From an uncultured Oscillibacter sp. (GTDB lineage Bacteria > Bacillota_A > Clostridia > Oscillospirales > Oscillospiraceae): DNA of 64,000 bases. The first letter of the stretch is position 1; every line of letters begins with the position of its first letter. Made by a program: the position numbers and the translations under genes. The notes beneath the pieces are model-generated. The model ran no database searches and had not been told where the DNA came from. It worked only from the letters and a program-made list of their open reading frames with translations. Shown here one piece after another: positions 8,665-17,966 of this stretch. The stretch covers positions 1 to 64,000 of the forward strand of contig CATOKC010000002.1 of NCBI GenBank assembly GCA_951800675.1. The letters run 5' to 3'.

Positions 8665-9349
8665 GTGATTCCACCTTCCAAGTCATATCCCGCGTCCCGT
8701 CTCAGGGAAAGCGGTCCGCTCCCGCCCGGCAACTCCGGGCAAGACAAACGCGCGAGTTGTCATCCAAGGCGCGCGTTTTCCGATTTCGTATAAGCGGCCC
8801 TCCATTCTATTCACCAACGGAGGCTCTCATGCCCCGGGCCGCGGCCAGTTTCTCCGGCGATTGTTTTTTCTTTGACCCCTTGTGCGATTTGCAACAGATT
8901 CTGTTTGCTCCGCCTAATGGGTAACCCTCATTATGAACCATTCTCCCAGAAAAATCAAGTACTTTTTTACCGGGCACAACTTCCATTTTTAACAAATTCT
9001 CAACACCACCCTCTCATTTTTCCGCTTTCTCCCAAAATCCCCGCCTCAGTTGGTCTCTCCGCCGCGCCCCTTGACAACTATAACAATCTTTCGCCGCGTT
9101 TTTGTCGAATTTTGTAAAAACCGCCGGTCAATTCCCAAAATATAGGAATTGTGAAATATAAAATAATAGTGGAAACAGAATACTCCCCGGCGGTTCGTTC
9201 TTGCTATTTCCATTTTCCTGTGGTAAAATCAAGATGCTGTAATATGGATATTTCACGCCCCGGTTTTCAGGGGGCCGCCTTTGACGGGCAGGAGCGTCCG
9301 TCCCCCCGCCGGAGAGGAACCAGAGGACAAGGAAGTGATCCCTTTGAGT
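8665..9349. promoter_or_regulatory. Divergent control region, flagellar operon / phosphorelay operon
   Basis: This 685-nt gene-free interval separates divergent operons. Toward flgB it holds two inverted repeats that would be transcribed: 8746-8754/8770-8778 (AAACGCGCG/CGCGCGTTT) and 8724-8729/8735-8740 (GCCCGG/CCGGGC). A minus-strand extended -10 (TGtTATAGT, 9085-9077) is a weak promoter candidate. Toward the plus-strand operon there is a fair promoter at 9201-9229. The middle (8850-9180) is AT-rich; I see no gene in it. Confidence 0.5.
9201..9229 (+). promoter_or_regulatory. Sigma-A-type promoter for the phosphorelay operon
   Basis: TTGCTA (9201-9206), a 17-nt spacer and TAAAAT (9224-9229), with TG at the extended -10 position. 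Transcription would begin near 9236, about 110 nt before the first start codon. Confidence 0.55.
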
Positions 9350-11431
9350 ATGGAACAAAAGCAGAAAATTTTAATCGTAGACGACTCGGAGCTAAACCGG
9401 GCCATCCTGGCCGACATGCTGGACGATGAATATGAAATCATCGAGGCGGAAAACGGTCTCCAGGGCGTGGGCCTGCTCCAACAGCGGGGAGCCGAGATCT
9501 CCCTGGTCCTGCTGGACATCGTGATGCCCCAGATGGACGGCTTCGGCGTTTTGGATGTCATGGCCCAAAACCAGTGGATCGAGGACATCCCCGTCATCAT
9601 GATCTCCGCCGAAACCGGGTCCAGCCATATCGAGCGGGCCTATGAGCTGGGCGTCACCGACTTCATCTCCCGGCCCTTCGACGCGCTGATCGTCCACCGC
9701 CGGGTGGTCAACACCATCATGCTCTATGCCAAGCAAAAGCGGCTGGCCAACATGGTGGCGGACCAGATTTATGAAAACGAGCAGCGCAGCAGCCTGCTGA
9801 TTGATATTCTCAGCCACATCGTGGAATTCCGAAACGGCGAAAGCGGCCTCCACGTTCTCAACGTCCGCACGCTGACGGAGCTGATGCTCAATCACCTGGT
9901 CCAAAAAACGGACCGCTATCAGCTCTCTGGCTCGGACATCTCCATGATCTGCACCGCGTCGGCCCTCCACGACATCGGAAAAATTTCCATTGACGAAAAA
10001 ATCCTCAACAAGCCCGGCCGCTTTACCGACGAGGAATTCGCCATCATGAAAACCCATTCCATGGCCGGCGCGGAGATGCTGGAAAACCTCCCCATCCACC
10101 AGGACGACCCCTTGGTGAAGGTGGCCTACAACATCTGCCGCTGGCACCACGAGCGCTGGGACGGCCGGGGCTATCCCGACGGGCTCCACGGGGACGACAT
10201 TCCCATTTCCGCCCAGATCGTGGCCCTGGCGGATGTGTACGACGCGCTGACCTCCAAGCGCTGCTACAAGGACTCCTTTTCCCACGACAAGGCGGTGGAG
10301 ATGATCCTGGCGGGTCAGTGCGGCGCTTTCAACCCCCTGCTGCTGGACTGCCTGCGGGAGCTGGCCCCGGACCTGCCCACCCTGATGAGCGACAGCAACT
10401 CCGTGGCCCAGCGGGACCGGCGGGAGATGCAGAAGGTGGCCCAGGAGATGCGCCGCCACGAGGAGCTCACCGCCTCCGAGCGGACCCTCCAGCTTCTGGA
10501 GCACGAGCGGATGAAGTACAGCTTCTTCGCCGACATGAGCAAGGAAATCCAGTTCGAGTTCACCGTCTCCCCGCCTATGATCACCCTCTCCAATTGGGGC
10601 GCGGAGCACCTGGGACTGGAGGAAATCATCATGGACCCCTACCACCACCCCGAGGCCCAGAGCGTCATGGAGGACGCGGACTTCCAGCACCTGGCCGACG
10701 CCCTGCGCAGTACCAGCCCGGAGCTGCCGGTGGTGACCTATGACTGCAAGCTGAACTACAAGGGCGCCTGGCGCTGGACGCAGATCGTGGCGCGGGCCAC
10801 CTGGTCCAGCGACGAGCCCCCCCGCTATACCGGCGCCATTGGTAAGGCCATCGACATCCACGACTCCCGGATGAAGCTCAACGCCCTGGAGCGCATGGCC
10901 TCCCACGACGCCCTCACCGGCCTTTTGAACCACGCCTACGCCAAAAAGCGCATTCTGGAGCGGATTGAGACCCGGCCCACCGCGTCCTACGCTCTGGTCA
11001 TCTTTGACCTGGACCACTTCAAGTCCGCCAACGACACCTACGGCCACTCCTTCGGAGATCAGGTCCTGGTCCATCTGGCGGAGAAGCTCCGCCAGTGCAT
11101 CCGGGGAGGCGACATCGCCGCCCGGGCCGGCGGAGATGAGTTCCTGATCTTCTTGGAATACAAGGACGACATCGAGGTGGTCATCTCCCGCATCTTCCAA
11201 TCCCTCTGCGGGCAGTTCGAGCAGTTCCCCATCTCCATCAGCATGGGCGTAGCCCTGACGGCCACGGTCCCCGGCGGCTATGACGCCCTGTTCCACGCGG
11301 CGGACGCGGCCCTCTACACCGTCAAGCGGGGCGGACGGGGCCAATACCGCTTTTACAACGAAACCATGCGCGAGACCCTTTCCGTCATCTCCCCCATTGA
11401 GGACGGCGAGGCCCCGCAGGAGGACGCTTAA
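9350..11431 (+). CDS. Response regulator with HD-GYP, PAS-like and GGDEF domains (c-di-GMP turnover)
   Basis: A 693-aa cytoplasmic regulator that should both make and break cyclic di-GMP under phosphorylation control. Domains in order: REC (about 4-125, phospho-acceptor D56 in LLDIVMPQMDG); HD-GYP phosphodiesterase (about 145-340, HD at 207-208 and HHERWDGRGYPDG from 266); a PAS-like segment (about 390-510); GGDEF cyclase (about 520-680, intact GGDEF at 594-598, with an RGGD inhibitory I-site five residues before it). ATG 9350 is preferred; TTG 9344 is two codons upstream and better spaced from AAGGAAG. It heads a three-gene phosphorelay operon. Net activity cannot be told from sequence. Confidence 0.9.
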   Translation: MEQKQKILIVDDSELNRAILADMLDDEYEIIEAENGLQGVGLLQQRGAEISLVLLDIVMPQMDGFGVLDVMAQNQWIEDIPVIMISAETGSSHIERAYELGVTDFISRPFDALIVHRRVVNTIMLYAKQKRLANMVADQIYENEQRSSLLIDILSHIVEFRNGESGLHVLNVRTLTELMLNHLVQKTDRYQLSGSDISMICTASALHDIGKISIDEKILNKPGRFTDEEFAIMKTHSMAGAEMLENLPIHQDDPLVKVAYNICRWHHERWDGRGYPDGLHGDDIPISAQIVALADVYDALTSKRCYKDSFSHDKAVEMILAGQCGAFNPLLLDCLRELAPDLPTLMSDSNSVAQRDRREMQKVAQEMRRHEELTASERTLQLLEHERMKYSFFADMSKEIQFEFTVSPPMITLSNWGAEHLGLEEIIMDPYHHPEAQSVMEDADFQHLADALRSTSPELPVVTYDCKLNYKGAWRWTQIVARATWSSDEPPRYTGAIGKAIDIHDSRMKLNALERMASHDALTGLLNHAYAKKRILERIETRPTASYALVIFDLDHFKSANDTYGHSFGDQVLVHLAEKLRQCIRGGDIAARAGGDEFLIFLEYKDDIEVVISRIFQSLCGQFEQFPISISMGVALTATVPGGYDALFHAADAALYTVKRGGRGQYRFYNETMRETLSVISPIEDGEAPQEDA

Positions 11432-11451
11432 AGACAAAGGAGGAGCCCCCT

Positions 11452-11814
11452 ATGACTTTACAGGAGTGCTACGCCGCCATGGGCGGCAATTACGACGATG
11501 CCCTCGGCCGCCTGCGCAGCGAGCGGCTGGTTCAAAAATTTGTGCTGAAATTCCTGGCCGACGGAAGCTATGACCTTCTCTGCCGGTCCTTGGATGAGAA
11601 GAACTACGAGGAGGCTTTCCGGGCCGCCCACACCATCAAGGGCGTGTGCCAGAATCTGAGCATCGACAAGCTCCAGGCGTCCAGCAGCCGCCTCTGCGAA
11701 TCCCTGCGGAACGGCTACTCACCAGAGGCCGACGCTCTGGCGGAGGAGGTGCGGACGGATTACGGCCAGACCGTAGCCGCCATTGAGGCCTTCCAGAAAG
11801 AGAGCGCGGGATGA
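11452..11814 (+). CDS. Hpt-domain phosphotransfer protein
   Basis: A 120-aa stand-alone histidine phosphotransfer protein, made of helices and centred on AAHTIKGVCQNL with phospho-acceptor H60. Such proteins carry phosphate from the receiver of a hybrid kinase to a downstream response regulator. AAAGGAGG precedes the ATG at 11452. It lies 20 nt after the REC/HD-GYP/GGDEF gene and its last codons overlap the hybrid kinase start (ATGA). The order makes it the likely relay between the two; partner identity is inferred from context. Confidence 0.9.
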   Translation: MTLQECYAAMGGNYDDALGRLRSERLVQKFVLKFLADGSYDLLCRSLDEKNYEEAFRAAHTIKGVCQNLSIDKLQASSSRLCESLRNGYSPEADALAEEVRTDYGQTVAAIEAFQKESAG

Positions 11815-14375
11815 AGAAGCTTCTCAACAGCGCCACCCGCTTTCTCACCATCAGTCTGGCGCTGATTCTTCTACTGACGGTGTGTATCTTCTCCTTTCTA
11901 GCCTTTTTCATGAGTGGGAAAAGCTCCGAGACCATCAGCGCCGTAGGCACCACCTACATGACCGGCATGGGCGAAAAGGTCACCCAGCACTTCGCCACCA
12001 CCATCGAGCTGCGCTTGTCCCAGGTGGACTCCCTGGTGGGAAGCATTCCCCCGGACAGCGCCTCCGCTTCCTCCCTGCGGGCGGAGCTGGCCCGAAACGC
12101 CAAGGCCCGGGATTTTGTGGCCCTGGCCTACTACTCCCCCACCGGCGAATTCGACATGATTTACGGGGAAAAGCCCGTCCTGGCGGACCCGGACTCCTTC
12201 CTTGCCTCCATGAACAACGGGGACAAGAAGGTGGCCGTGGCCTCCATCGCCACAGGACAAAAGGATGTACTTCTGGGCGTCTCCGCCGAGTATCTGATGT
12301 CGGACGGGACGCTCTCCACCGCCCTGGTGGCCAGCCTCCCCGCCGATTACATCGCCGACACTCTCTCTTTGTACAGCGAGAATTCCCTGGTCTATTCCCA
12401 CATCATCCGCCGGGACGGCTCCTTTGTCATCCGCAGCGGAGACGCCTTCCGGGAGAACTACTTCGACCGCATCCAGGCCCTCTTTCAAGAGCAGGGGGGA
12501 AATGGGGAGCAGTACATCCGGGAGCTGGAGAGCGCCATGGATAAGGGCGAGGATTACTCCGCCCTCCTCACCTTTGGCAGCGAACGGCGGCACCTCCAGT
12601 GCAACAAGCTGCCCTACTCCGAGTGGTATCTGGTCACGGTGCTGCCCTATGGCGAGCTGGACCAGGCCGTCAGCGATCTCAGCCACGCCTGGCTGTATCT
12701 GGTCTTTTTGGGCTGCGCCGTGGTGCTGCTGGCCCTGCTTCTGGTGTTCTGGCAGTACTTCCGGCTCCTCCGGGAGCAGATGGCGGAGCTGGAGAAGGCC
12801 CGGAAGGAAGCCGTCCACGCCAACAAGGCCAAAAGCGAATTCCTCTCCAACATGTCCCACGACATCCGGACCCCCATGAACGCCATTGTGGGCATGACGG
12901 CCATCGCCACAGCAAACATCGACGACAAACAGCAGGTACAAAACTGCCTGAAAAAGATCACCCTCTCCAGCCGCCACCTTCTGGGCCTTATCAACGACGT
13001 GCTGGACATGAGCAAAATCGAAAGCGGTAAGCTGACGCTGAACATGGACCAGGTCTCCCTCCGGGAGGTGATGGACAGCATCGTCAGCATCGCCCAGCCC
13101 CAGGTCCGCTCCAAGCACCAGCAGTTCGACGTGTTCATCCACGACATCTCCACGGAGAACGTCTGCTGCGACAGCGTGCGGCTGAACCAGGTCCTTTTGA
13201 ACATCCTGGGCAACGCCCTGAAATTCACCCCTGACGGCGGGCTGATTCAGGTCTCCCTCTACGAGGAGGAATCCCCCCAGGGCGAGGACTACGTGCGGAC
13301 CCATATCATTGTCAAAGACAACGGCATTGGCATGACCCCGGAAATCAAGGAAAAAATCTTCGAGTCCTTCGTCCGGGAGGACAGCGCCCGGGTCCGCCGG
13401 ACCGAGGGCTCCGGCCTGGGCATGGCCATCACCAAGTACATTGTAGACACCATGGGCGGCACCATCGACGTGGAAAGCGAACAGGGCAAGGGCAGCGAGT
13501 TCCACGTCACCCTGGACCTCCAGCGGGCCGAAACTCTGGAGGAGGAGATGATCCTCCCCGAGTGGAACATCCTGGTGGTGGACGACGACCAGCAGCTTTG
13601 CGAAAGCACCACCTCCTCTTTGAAATCCATCGGCGTCAAGGCCGACTGGGCTCTGAACGCGGAGAAGGCCCTGGCCATGCTGGACCAGCGGGCCAAGGCC
13701 CGGGACAATTACCACATCATCCTCCTGGACTGGAAGCTCCCGGACATGGACGGCATCACCACCGCCAAGGAGATTCGCAGCCGCTTCGGCGACGAGACCC
13801 CCATTATGCTGATCTCCGCCTACGACTGGAGCGAAATCGAGGCGGAGGCCAAGGACGCGGGCATCACCGGCTTCATCTCCAAGCCCCTGTTCCGCTCCAC
13901 CCTCTTTTACGGGCTCAAGCCCTTCGTCAACTCCGGCGACACCCACGAGGAGCTCCAGGAGGTCAAGTGCGCGGATTTCACCGGCCGCCGGGTGCTCCTG
14001 GCGGAGGACAACGACCTAAACTGGGAGATTGCCAACGAGCTCCTCTCCGACCTGGGGATGGAACTGGACTGGGCGGAAAACGGCCGCATCTGCGTGGACA
14101 AATTCGAGGCGTCTCCCGTGGGCTTCTACGACGCGGTGCTGATGGACCTGCGCATGCCGGTGATGACGGGCTACGAGGCCACAGAGGCTATCCGCGGCCT
14201 GGACAGGCCCGACAAGGATATCCCCATCATCGCCATGACCGCCGACGCCTTCTCCGAGGACATCAAAAAGTGCCTGGACGCGGGAATGAACGCCCACGTG
14301 GCCAAGCCCATCGACGTCCGGGAGGTCGCCCGGCTTTTGGAAAAGTTTATCAACGAGCGCCAGTATCGAACCTGA
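11811..14375 (+). CDS. Membrane hybrid sensor histidine kinase with two receiver domains
   Basis: An 854-aa sensor. TM1 is about residues 13-35, then an extracytoplasmic sensor region of about 250 residues (probably Cache-like), TM2 about 293-318, HisKA with H350 in NMSHDIRTPMNAIVGM, HATPase with the N box (NILGNALKF) and G boxes (DNGIGM, GSGLGMA), REC1 (about 586-705, D640) and REC2 (about 728-848, D779). The start overlaps the Hpt stop by 4 nt. A complete kinase, Hpt and output regulator therefore lie in one operon next to the flagellar genes. The ligand is unknown. Confidence 0.92.
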   Translation: MKKLLNSATRFLTISLALILLLTVCIFSFLAFFMSGKSSETISAVGTTYMTGMGEKVTQHFATTIELRLSQVDSLVGSIPPDSASASSLRAELARNAKARDFVALAYYSPTGEFDMIYGEKPVLADPDSFLASMNNGDKKVAVASIATGQKDVLLGVSAEYLMSDGTLSTALVASLPADYIADTLSLYSENSLVYSHIIRRDGSFVIRSGDAFRENYFDRIQALFQEQGGNGEQYIRELESAMDKGEDYSALLTFGSERRHLQCNKLPYSEWYLVTVLPYGELDQAVSDLSHAWLYLVFLGCAVVLLALLLVFWQYFRLLREQMAELEKARKEAVHANKAKSEFLSNMSHDIRTPMNAIVGMTAIATANIDDKQQVQNCLKKITLSSRHLLGLINDVLDMSKIESGKLTLNMDQVSLREVMDSIVSIAQPQVRSKHQQFDVFIHDISTENVCCDSVRLNQVLLNILGNALKFTPDGGLIQVSLYEEESPQGEDYVRTHIIVKDNGIGMTPEIKEKIFESFVREDSARVRRTEGSGLGMAITKYIVDTMGGTIDVESEQGKGSEFHVTLDLQRAETLEEEMILPEWNILVVDDDQQLCESTTSSLKSIGVKADWALNAEKALAMLDQRAKARDNYHIILLDWKLPDMDGITTAKEIRSRFGDETPIMLISAYDWSEIEAEAKDAGITGFISKPLFRSTLFYGLKPFVNSGDTHEELQEVKCADFTGRRVLLAEDNDLNWEIANELLSDLGMELDWAENGRICVDKFEASPVGFYDAVLMDLRMPVMTGYEATEAIRGLDRPDKDIPIIAMTADAFSEDIKKCLDAGMNAHVAKPIDVREVARLLEKFINERQYRT

Positions 14376-14380
14376 AACAA

Positions 14381-14410
14381 GGCGGCGGGGAAATCCCCGC
14401 CGCCTTACTT
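14381..14410. terminator. Bidirectional terminator after the phosphorelay operon
   Basis: A perfect 10-bp GC stem (14381-14390/14395-14404, GGCGGCGGGG/CCCCGCCGCC) with an AAAT loop between convergent genes. The T-tract is short (TTACTT on plus), so strength is uncertain. Confidence 0.7.
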
Positions 14411-14922
14411 CATTCAGCGCCTCCGCTCTCCGCCGTTCCCCCGCTGGAATCCGCGGGCTCCGCCGCCTCTTCACCGGCCTCCGCGTCCTTCCGCTCCTCG
14501 TCCTTTAGAACGGACTCCCACTCCTTGGGCTTTTCCTTAGGCGTCCGGCAAACCAGGGCCAGCTTATAGCCGTCCAGGTCGTTCTCCATCAGATACATCT
14601 CGTCCTGAGGCGGCACCTTGTCGCCTTTCATAATCCGGGACGCGATTCTCCGGCATCGGTCCATAACCTTCAAGGACTCCGAAAGCGCCTCCAGCTCCCC
14701 GTCTCCCCGCCGCTTGGCCTCCAGCAGCTTTTGCCGCTTCTCCATGTCCTGCCGGTCGACCTCCCGCAAGAAGGCCAGCGCCGTCTGGGACCAGGCGGTC
14801 TTGTCGCTTCTGGGCTTGGCAAAGGCCGTTTTGGCCTTTGCCTCGGCCGATTTCTTCTCCCCCTGGGACGCGGACCTCATAACCTGTCCGGCACGCCGCC
14901 GTCCCTTAACTGTAAGTTCCAT
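14410..14922 (-). CDS. Hypothetical charged helical protein
   Basis: A 170-aa protein of unknown function. It is highly charged, starts with a basic region (MELTVKGRRRAGQVMR), has a predicted helical middle (SQTALAFLREVDRQDMEKRQKLLEAKRR; LSESLKVMDRCRRIASRIMKGD) and an acidic Glu/Ala/Gly tail. There is no signal peptide, membrane segment or Cys cluster. The segment VPPQDEMYLMENDLDGYKLALVCR looks like a small folded motif. It lies convergent to the hybrid kinase. No family recognised. Confidence 0.75.
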   Translation of the reverse strand: MELTVKGRRRAGQVMRSASQGEKKSAEAKAKTAFAKPRSDKTAWSQTALAFLREVDRQDMEKRQKLLEAKRRGDGELEALSESLKVMDRCRRIASRIMKGDKVPPQDEMYLMENDLDGYKLALVCRTPKEKPKEWESVLKDEERKDAEAGEEAAEPADSSGGTAESGGAE

Positions 14923-15309
14923 GGTTCACCCTCCCATACTCTATTATTTACATACGCGCCCCGCCGGGATCTTGCCCCCTTATGCCGGGCATCCTAGAGC
15001 AGTTCCCCAAAACACTGAGAAAAGTTCGGCGGTCCAGAGGCCACATGGCCGCGTTGTCGTCCTTGACGGACGTCGGCCCGTCTGCGTCCTTCGCCTTGCT
15101 CTGCGGCCTCTGTCCCCGCCTCCTCTTGAAGAGAGCGGTCAACCGCCCCGCCTTTTGTGGCGCTTTATGTATACCATAACATAGAATTCGGTGGAACACA
15201 AGGCCCTTTTCCTTGTGAAAACTTCCACTTCCCTTTCCCCCTGGATTGTGATATCATCAAATTGCCAAAAGAAGTCATACCTTTTTATTTCACAAAGGAG
15301 GGCCCCACC
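14923..15309. other. Intergenic region upstream of fhs
   Basis: 387 nt between divergently transcribed genes. An extended -10-like TGaTATCAT at about 15248-15256 could serve fhs. A minus-strand 83-codon frame (14948-15199) lacks a ribosome site and family signature, and I do not call it. I looked for a tetrahydrofolate riboswitch, which occurs before fhs in some Clostridia, and did not see its conserved core. Confidence 0.4.
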
Positions 15310-16983
15310 ATGCACGTTCCGTCCGACATTGAGATCGCCCAGTCCTGCCAGATGCGCCCCATCGGGGAGATTGCCGCCGCCGCCGGGGTGGACCCCCAAT
15401 ACCTGGAACTCTATGGAAACTATAAGGCCAAGGTGGACCCCCGCCTCCTCCGGGAGAGCCGGCGGGGCGACGGGAAGCTGATTCTCGTCACCGCCATCAA
15501 CCCCACCCCCGCCGGGGAGGGGAAAACCACCACCACCGTGGGCCTGGCCGACGCCCTCCGCCGCCTGGGAAAAAGCGTTCTGGTGGCCCTGCGGGAGCCC
15601 TCCCTGGGCCCCGTCTTCGGCGTGAAGGGCGGCGCGGCCGGGGGAGGCTACGCCCAGGTGGTGCCCATGGAGGACATCAACCTCCACTTCACCGGGGATT
15701 TTCACGCCATCGGCGCGGCCAACAACCTCTGCGCCGCCATGCTGGACAACCACATCCAGCAGGGGAACGCCCTGGGAATCGACGTGAAAAAAATCACCTG
15801 GAAGCGCTGCGTGGACATGAACGACCGGCAGCTGCGCAATATTGTGGACGGCCTGGGGGGCCGGATGCAGGGCGTCCCCCGGGAGGACGGCTTTGACATC
15901 ACGGTAGCCAGCGAGATTATGGCGGTGCTGTGCCTTTCCAGCGACATTCTGGACCTGAAAGAGCGCCTTGGCCGGATGGTGGTGGCCTACACCTACGACG
16001 GCAAGCCCGTCACCGCCCACGACCTGAAAGCCGAGGGGGCCATGGCGGCCCTCTTAAAGGACGCCCTCAAGCCCAACCTGGTCCAGACTCTGGAGGGCAC
16101 CCCCGCCTTTATCCACGGCGGGCCCTTCGCCAACATCGCCCACGGCTGCAACTCCGTCATGGCCACGCGGCTGGCCATGCGCCTGGCGGACTACGCCGTC
16201 ACCGAGGCGGGCTTTGGCGCGGACCTGGGGGCGGAGAAGTTCCTGGACATCAAGTGCCGCCTGGCGGGCCTCAAGCCCTCCGCCGTCGTTGTGGTCGCCA
16301 CGGTCCGGGCGCTGAAAAACCACGGCGGCGTTCCCAAGGCCGAGCTGAACGCCGAGAACCTGGAGGCCCTGGAGAAGGGGCTTCCCAATCTGCTCCAGCA
16401 CGTGGACAACATTAAGAATGTCTACGGCCTGCCCTGTGTCGTGGCTATTAACGCCTTTCCCACCGACACCGCCGCGGAACTGAAGCTGGTGGAGGACAAA
16501 TGCCGGGCCCTGGGCGTGAACGCGGCCCTCAGCGAGGTCTGGGCCAAGGGCGGCGAGGGCGGCACGCTTCTTGCCGAAGAGGTCCTGCGCCTCTGCGATG
16601 GGCCCAATGACTTCCGGTTTGCCTATGATACCGAGGACACGATTGAAAACAAAATCAACGCCATCGCCCAAAAGGTCTACCGCGCCGACGGGGCCGTCCT
16701 GACCCCCGCCGCCAAGAAGCAGCTCGCGGAGCTGGAGGCTCTGGGCTTCGGCAAGCTCCCTGTCTGCATGGCGAAAACCCAGTACAGCTTTTCCGACGAC
16801 CCGGCCCTGCTGGGGGCTCCCAAGGGCTTCACCATTACGGTGCGGAACCTGAAGGTAAGCGCCGGGGCGGGCTTCCTGGTGGCCCTGACCGGGGACATCA
16901 TGACCATGCCGGGCCTGCCCAAGGTCCCCGCCGCCGAGAAGATCGACGTGGACGAGAACGGCAAGATCACGGGGCTGTTCTAA
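15310..16983 (+). CDS. fhs: Formate-tetrahydrofolate ligase
   Basis: Catalyses ATP-dependent ligation of formate to tetrahydrofolate, giving 10-formyl-THF for one-carbon metabolism or acetogenesis. The 557-aa length is standard. Family features seen: the P-loop-like [10 protein letters not shown] (from about residue 66), the N-terminal DIEIAQ segment, [15 protein letters not shown] [20 protein letters not shown], and [13 protein letters not shown]. The start at ATG 15310 follows AAAGGAGG. A formate-channel gene lies immediately downstream, so substrate uptake and use are probably co-expressed. Confidence 0.97.
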   Translation: MHVPSDIEIAQSCQMRPIGEIAAAAGVDPQYLELYGNYKAKVDPRLLRESRRGDGKLILVTAINPTPAGEGKTTTTVGLADALRRLGKSVLVALREPSLGPVFGVKGGAAGGGYAQVVPMEDINLHFTGDFHAIGAANNLCAAMLDNHIQQGNALGIDVKKITWKRCVDMNDRQLRNIVDGLGGRMQGVPREDGFDITVASEIMAVLCLSSDILDLKERLGRMVVAYTYDGKPVTAHDLKAEGAMAALLKDALKPNLVQTLEGTPAFIHGGPFANIAHGCNSVMATRLAMRLADYAVTEAGFGADLGAEKFLDIKCRLAGLKPSAVVVVATVRALKNHGGVPKAELNAENLEALEKGLPNLLQHVDNIKNVYGLPCVVAINAFPTDTAAELKLVEDKCRALGVNAALSEVWAKGGEGGTLLAEEVLRLCDGPNDFRFAYDTEDTIENKINAIAQKVYRADGAVLTPAAKKQLAELEALGFGKLPVCMAKTQYSFSDDPALLGAPKGFTITVRNLKVSAGAGFLVALTGDIMTMPGLPKVPAAEKIDVDENGKITGLF

Positions 16984-17016
16984 GTTGCTTTGGAAATGCT
17001 CATATAGAAGGAGAAT

Positions 17017-17038
17017 GGCCTGAGCAGGGGCTCAGGCC
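17017..17038 (+). other. Hairpin between fhs and formate channel gene
   Basis: Perfect 9-bp arms (17017-17025/17030-17038, GGCCTGAGC/GCTCAGGCC) with an AGGG loop in the 119-nt spacer. No T-run follows, so it is more likely a processing or stability stem within a shared transcript than a terminator. Confidence 0.5.
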
Positions 17039-17102
17039 CCACAACCAAGTCCCTGCTCCTCTTGGAGCGGAAGCATTGCGGGCCTTTGAAAGGAGTAGAA
17101 CC

Positions 17103-17918
17103 TTGCATTACCTTGCCCCCAAGGAATTTTTGGGGCGCTACGCCGCCGGAGGGACGGCCAAGACGCAAAAGAGCGCCGGGAAGCTCCTGGCCCTCTCCCT
17201 GCTGGCCGGGGCCCTCATCGCCCTGGGCTGCGCCGCCACCAACACCGCCGTCCATGGGCTGGAAAACGTGGGCCTGGCCCGGACGGTCTCCGGTCTCCTC
17301 TTCCCCTTCGGCCTGTGCATGGTCATCGTCACCGGGGCGGAGCTCTTCACCGGGAACAGCCTGCTGGTTCTCTCCCTGCTGGAGAGAAAATGCACCCTCT
17401 CCGGGCTTTTGCGGAGCTGGGCCCTGGTCTACTTGGGGAACTTCCTGGGGGCCCTTCTGGTGGCGGCGGGCTGCGTGTGGTTCGGGCAGCTGAACTACTC
17501 CGCCGGAGGGCTGGCGGTCTACACCGTCCGCCTTGCCGCCGGGAAGTGCGCCCTGCCGTTTCTAAGCGGCTTTGGGCTGGGGATTTTCTGTAATGTCCTG
17601 GTGTGCCTGGGGGTGCTGCTGGCCCTCTCCGCCCAAGACGCGGCGGGACGGCTCATGGGAGCCTTTCTCCCGGTGTGCTACTTCGTCCTCTGCGGCTTTG
17701 AGCACTGCGTGGCGAATATGTACTACATCGCCGCCGGACTGCTGGCGGCGCGGAATCCCCAGTACCTCCAGCTGGCCCAGGAGGCCGGGGTGGATCTTTC
17801 CGCCCTGACCGTTCCCCATTTCCTTCTGGGAAACCTCCTCCCCGTCACCCTGGGGAATATCCTGGGAGGCGCGGGACTGGCGGTCCTGCTCTGGTACGCG
17901 CATTTGAAGAAGGACTGA
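17103..17918 (+). CDS. Formate/nitrite transporter (FNT) family channel
   Basis: A 271-aa, six-helix channel for formate or a related monovalent anion. Visible family hallmarks: the N-terminal APKEFLGRYAAGG region, the broken-helix segment GAELFTGNSLL, GFGLGIFCNVLVCLGV, and the central pore His in CGFEHCVANMYYIA (H201). TTG 17103 is chosen because AAAGGAG lies 7 nt upstream; an upstream in-frame TTG (17076) has no site. It lies 119 nt after fhs, so formate is the likely substrate, but nitrite or hydrosulfide channels share the fold. Confidence 0.9.
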   Translation: MHYLAPKEFLGRYAAGGTAKTQKSAGKLLALSLLAGALIALGCAATNTAVHGLENVGLARTVSGLLFPFGLCMVIVTGAELFTGNSLLVLSLLERKCTLSGLLRSWALVYLGNFLGALLVAAGCVWFGQLNYSAGGLAVYTVRLAAGKCALPFLSGFGLGIFCNVLVCLGVLLALSAQDAAGRLMGAFLPVCYFVLCGFEHCVANMYYIAAGLLAARNPQYLQLAQEAGVDLSALTVPHFLLGNLLPVTLGNILGGAGLAVLLWYAHLKKD

Positions 17919-17925
17919 ACAAACA

Positions 17926-17966
17926 CCGAGCCGGGAGGCGACGCCTCCCGGCCCGGTTCGTTTAGC
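17926..17966. terminator. Bidirectional terminator
   Basis: A strong 10-bp stem (17930-17939/17943-17952, GCCGGGAGGC/GCCTCCCGGC), extended by ACCG/CGGT, sits between convergent genes. The flanking T-runs are short. Confidence 0.75.

Noticed and set aside
9392..11437. 681-codon antisense open frame opposite the REC/HD-GYP/GGDEF gene (and similar long frames opposite the hybrid kinase, ntpI and ntpA)
   Set aside because: High-GC codon bias leaves long stop-free antisense frames. The translations are low-complexity Gly/Val/His/Gln-rich with no domain motif, while the sense strand encodes clear families.
14948..15199. 83-codon minus-strand frame upstream of fhs
   Set aside because: No ribosome site, Arg/Pro-rich composition without a family signature, and it covers the likely fhs promoter region.
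14923..15309. Tetrahydrofolate riboswitch before fhs
   Set aside because: Searched by eye for the conserved core; not found on the plus strand.
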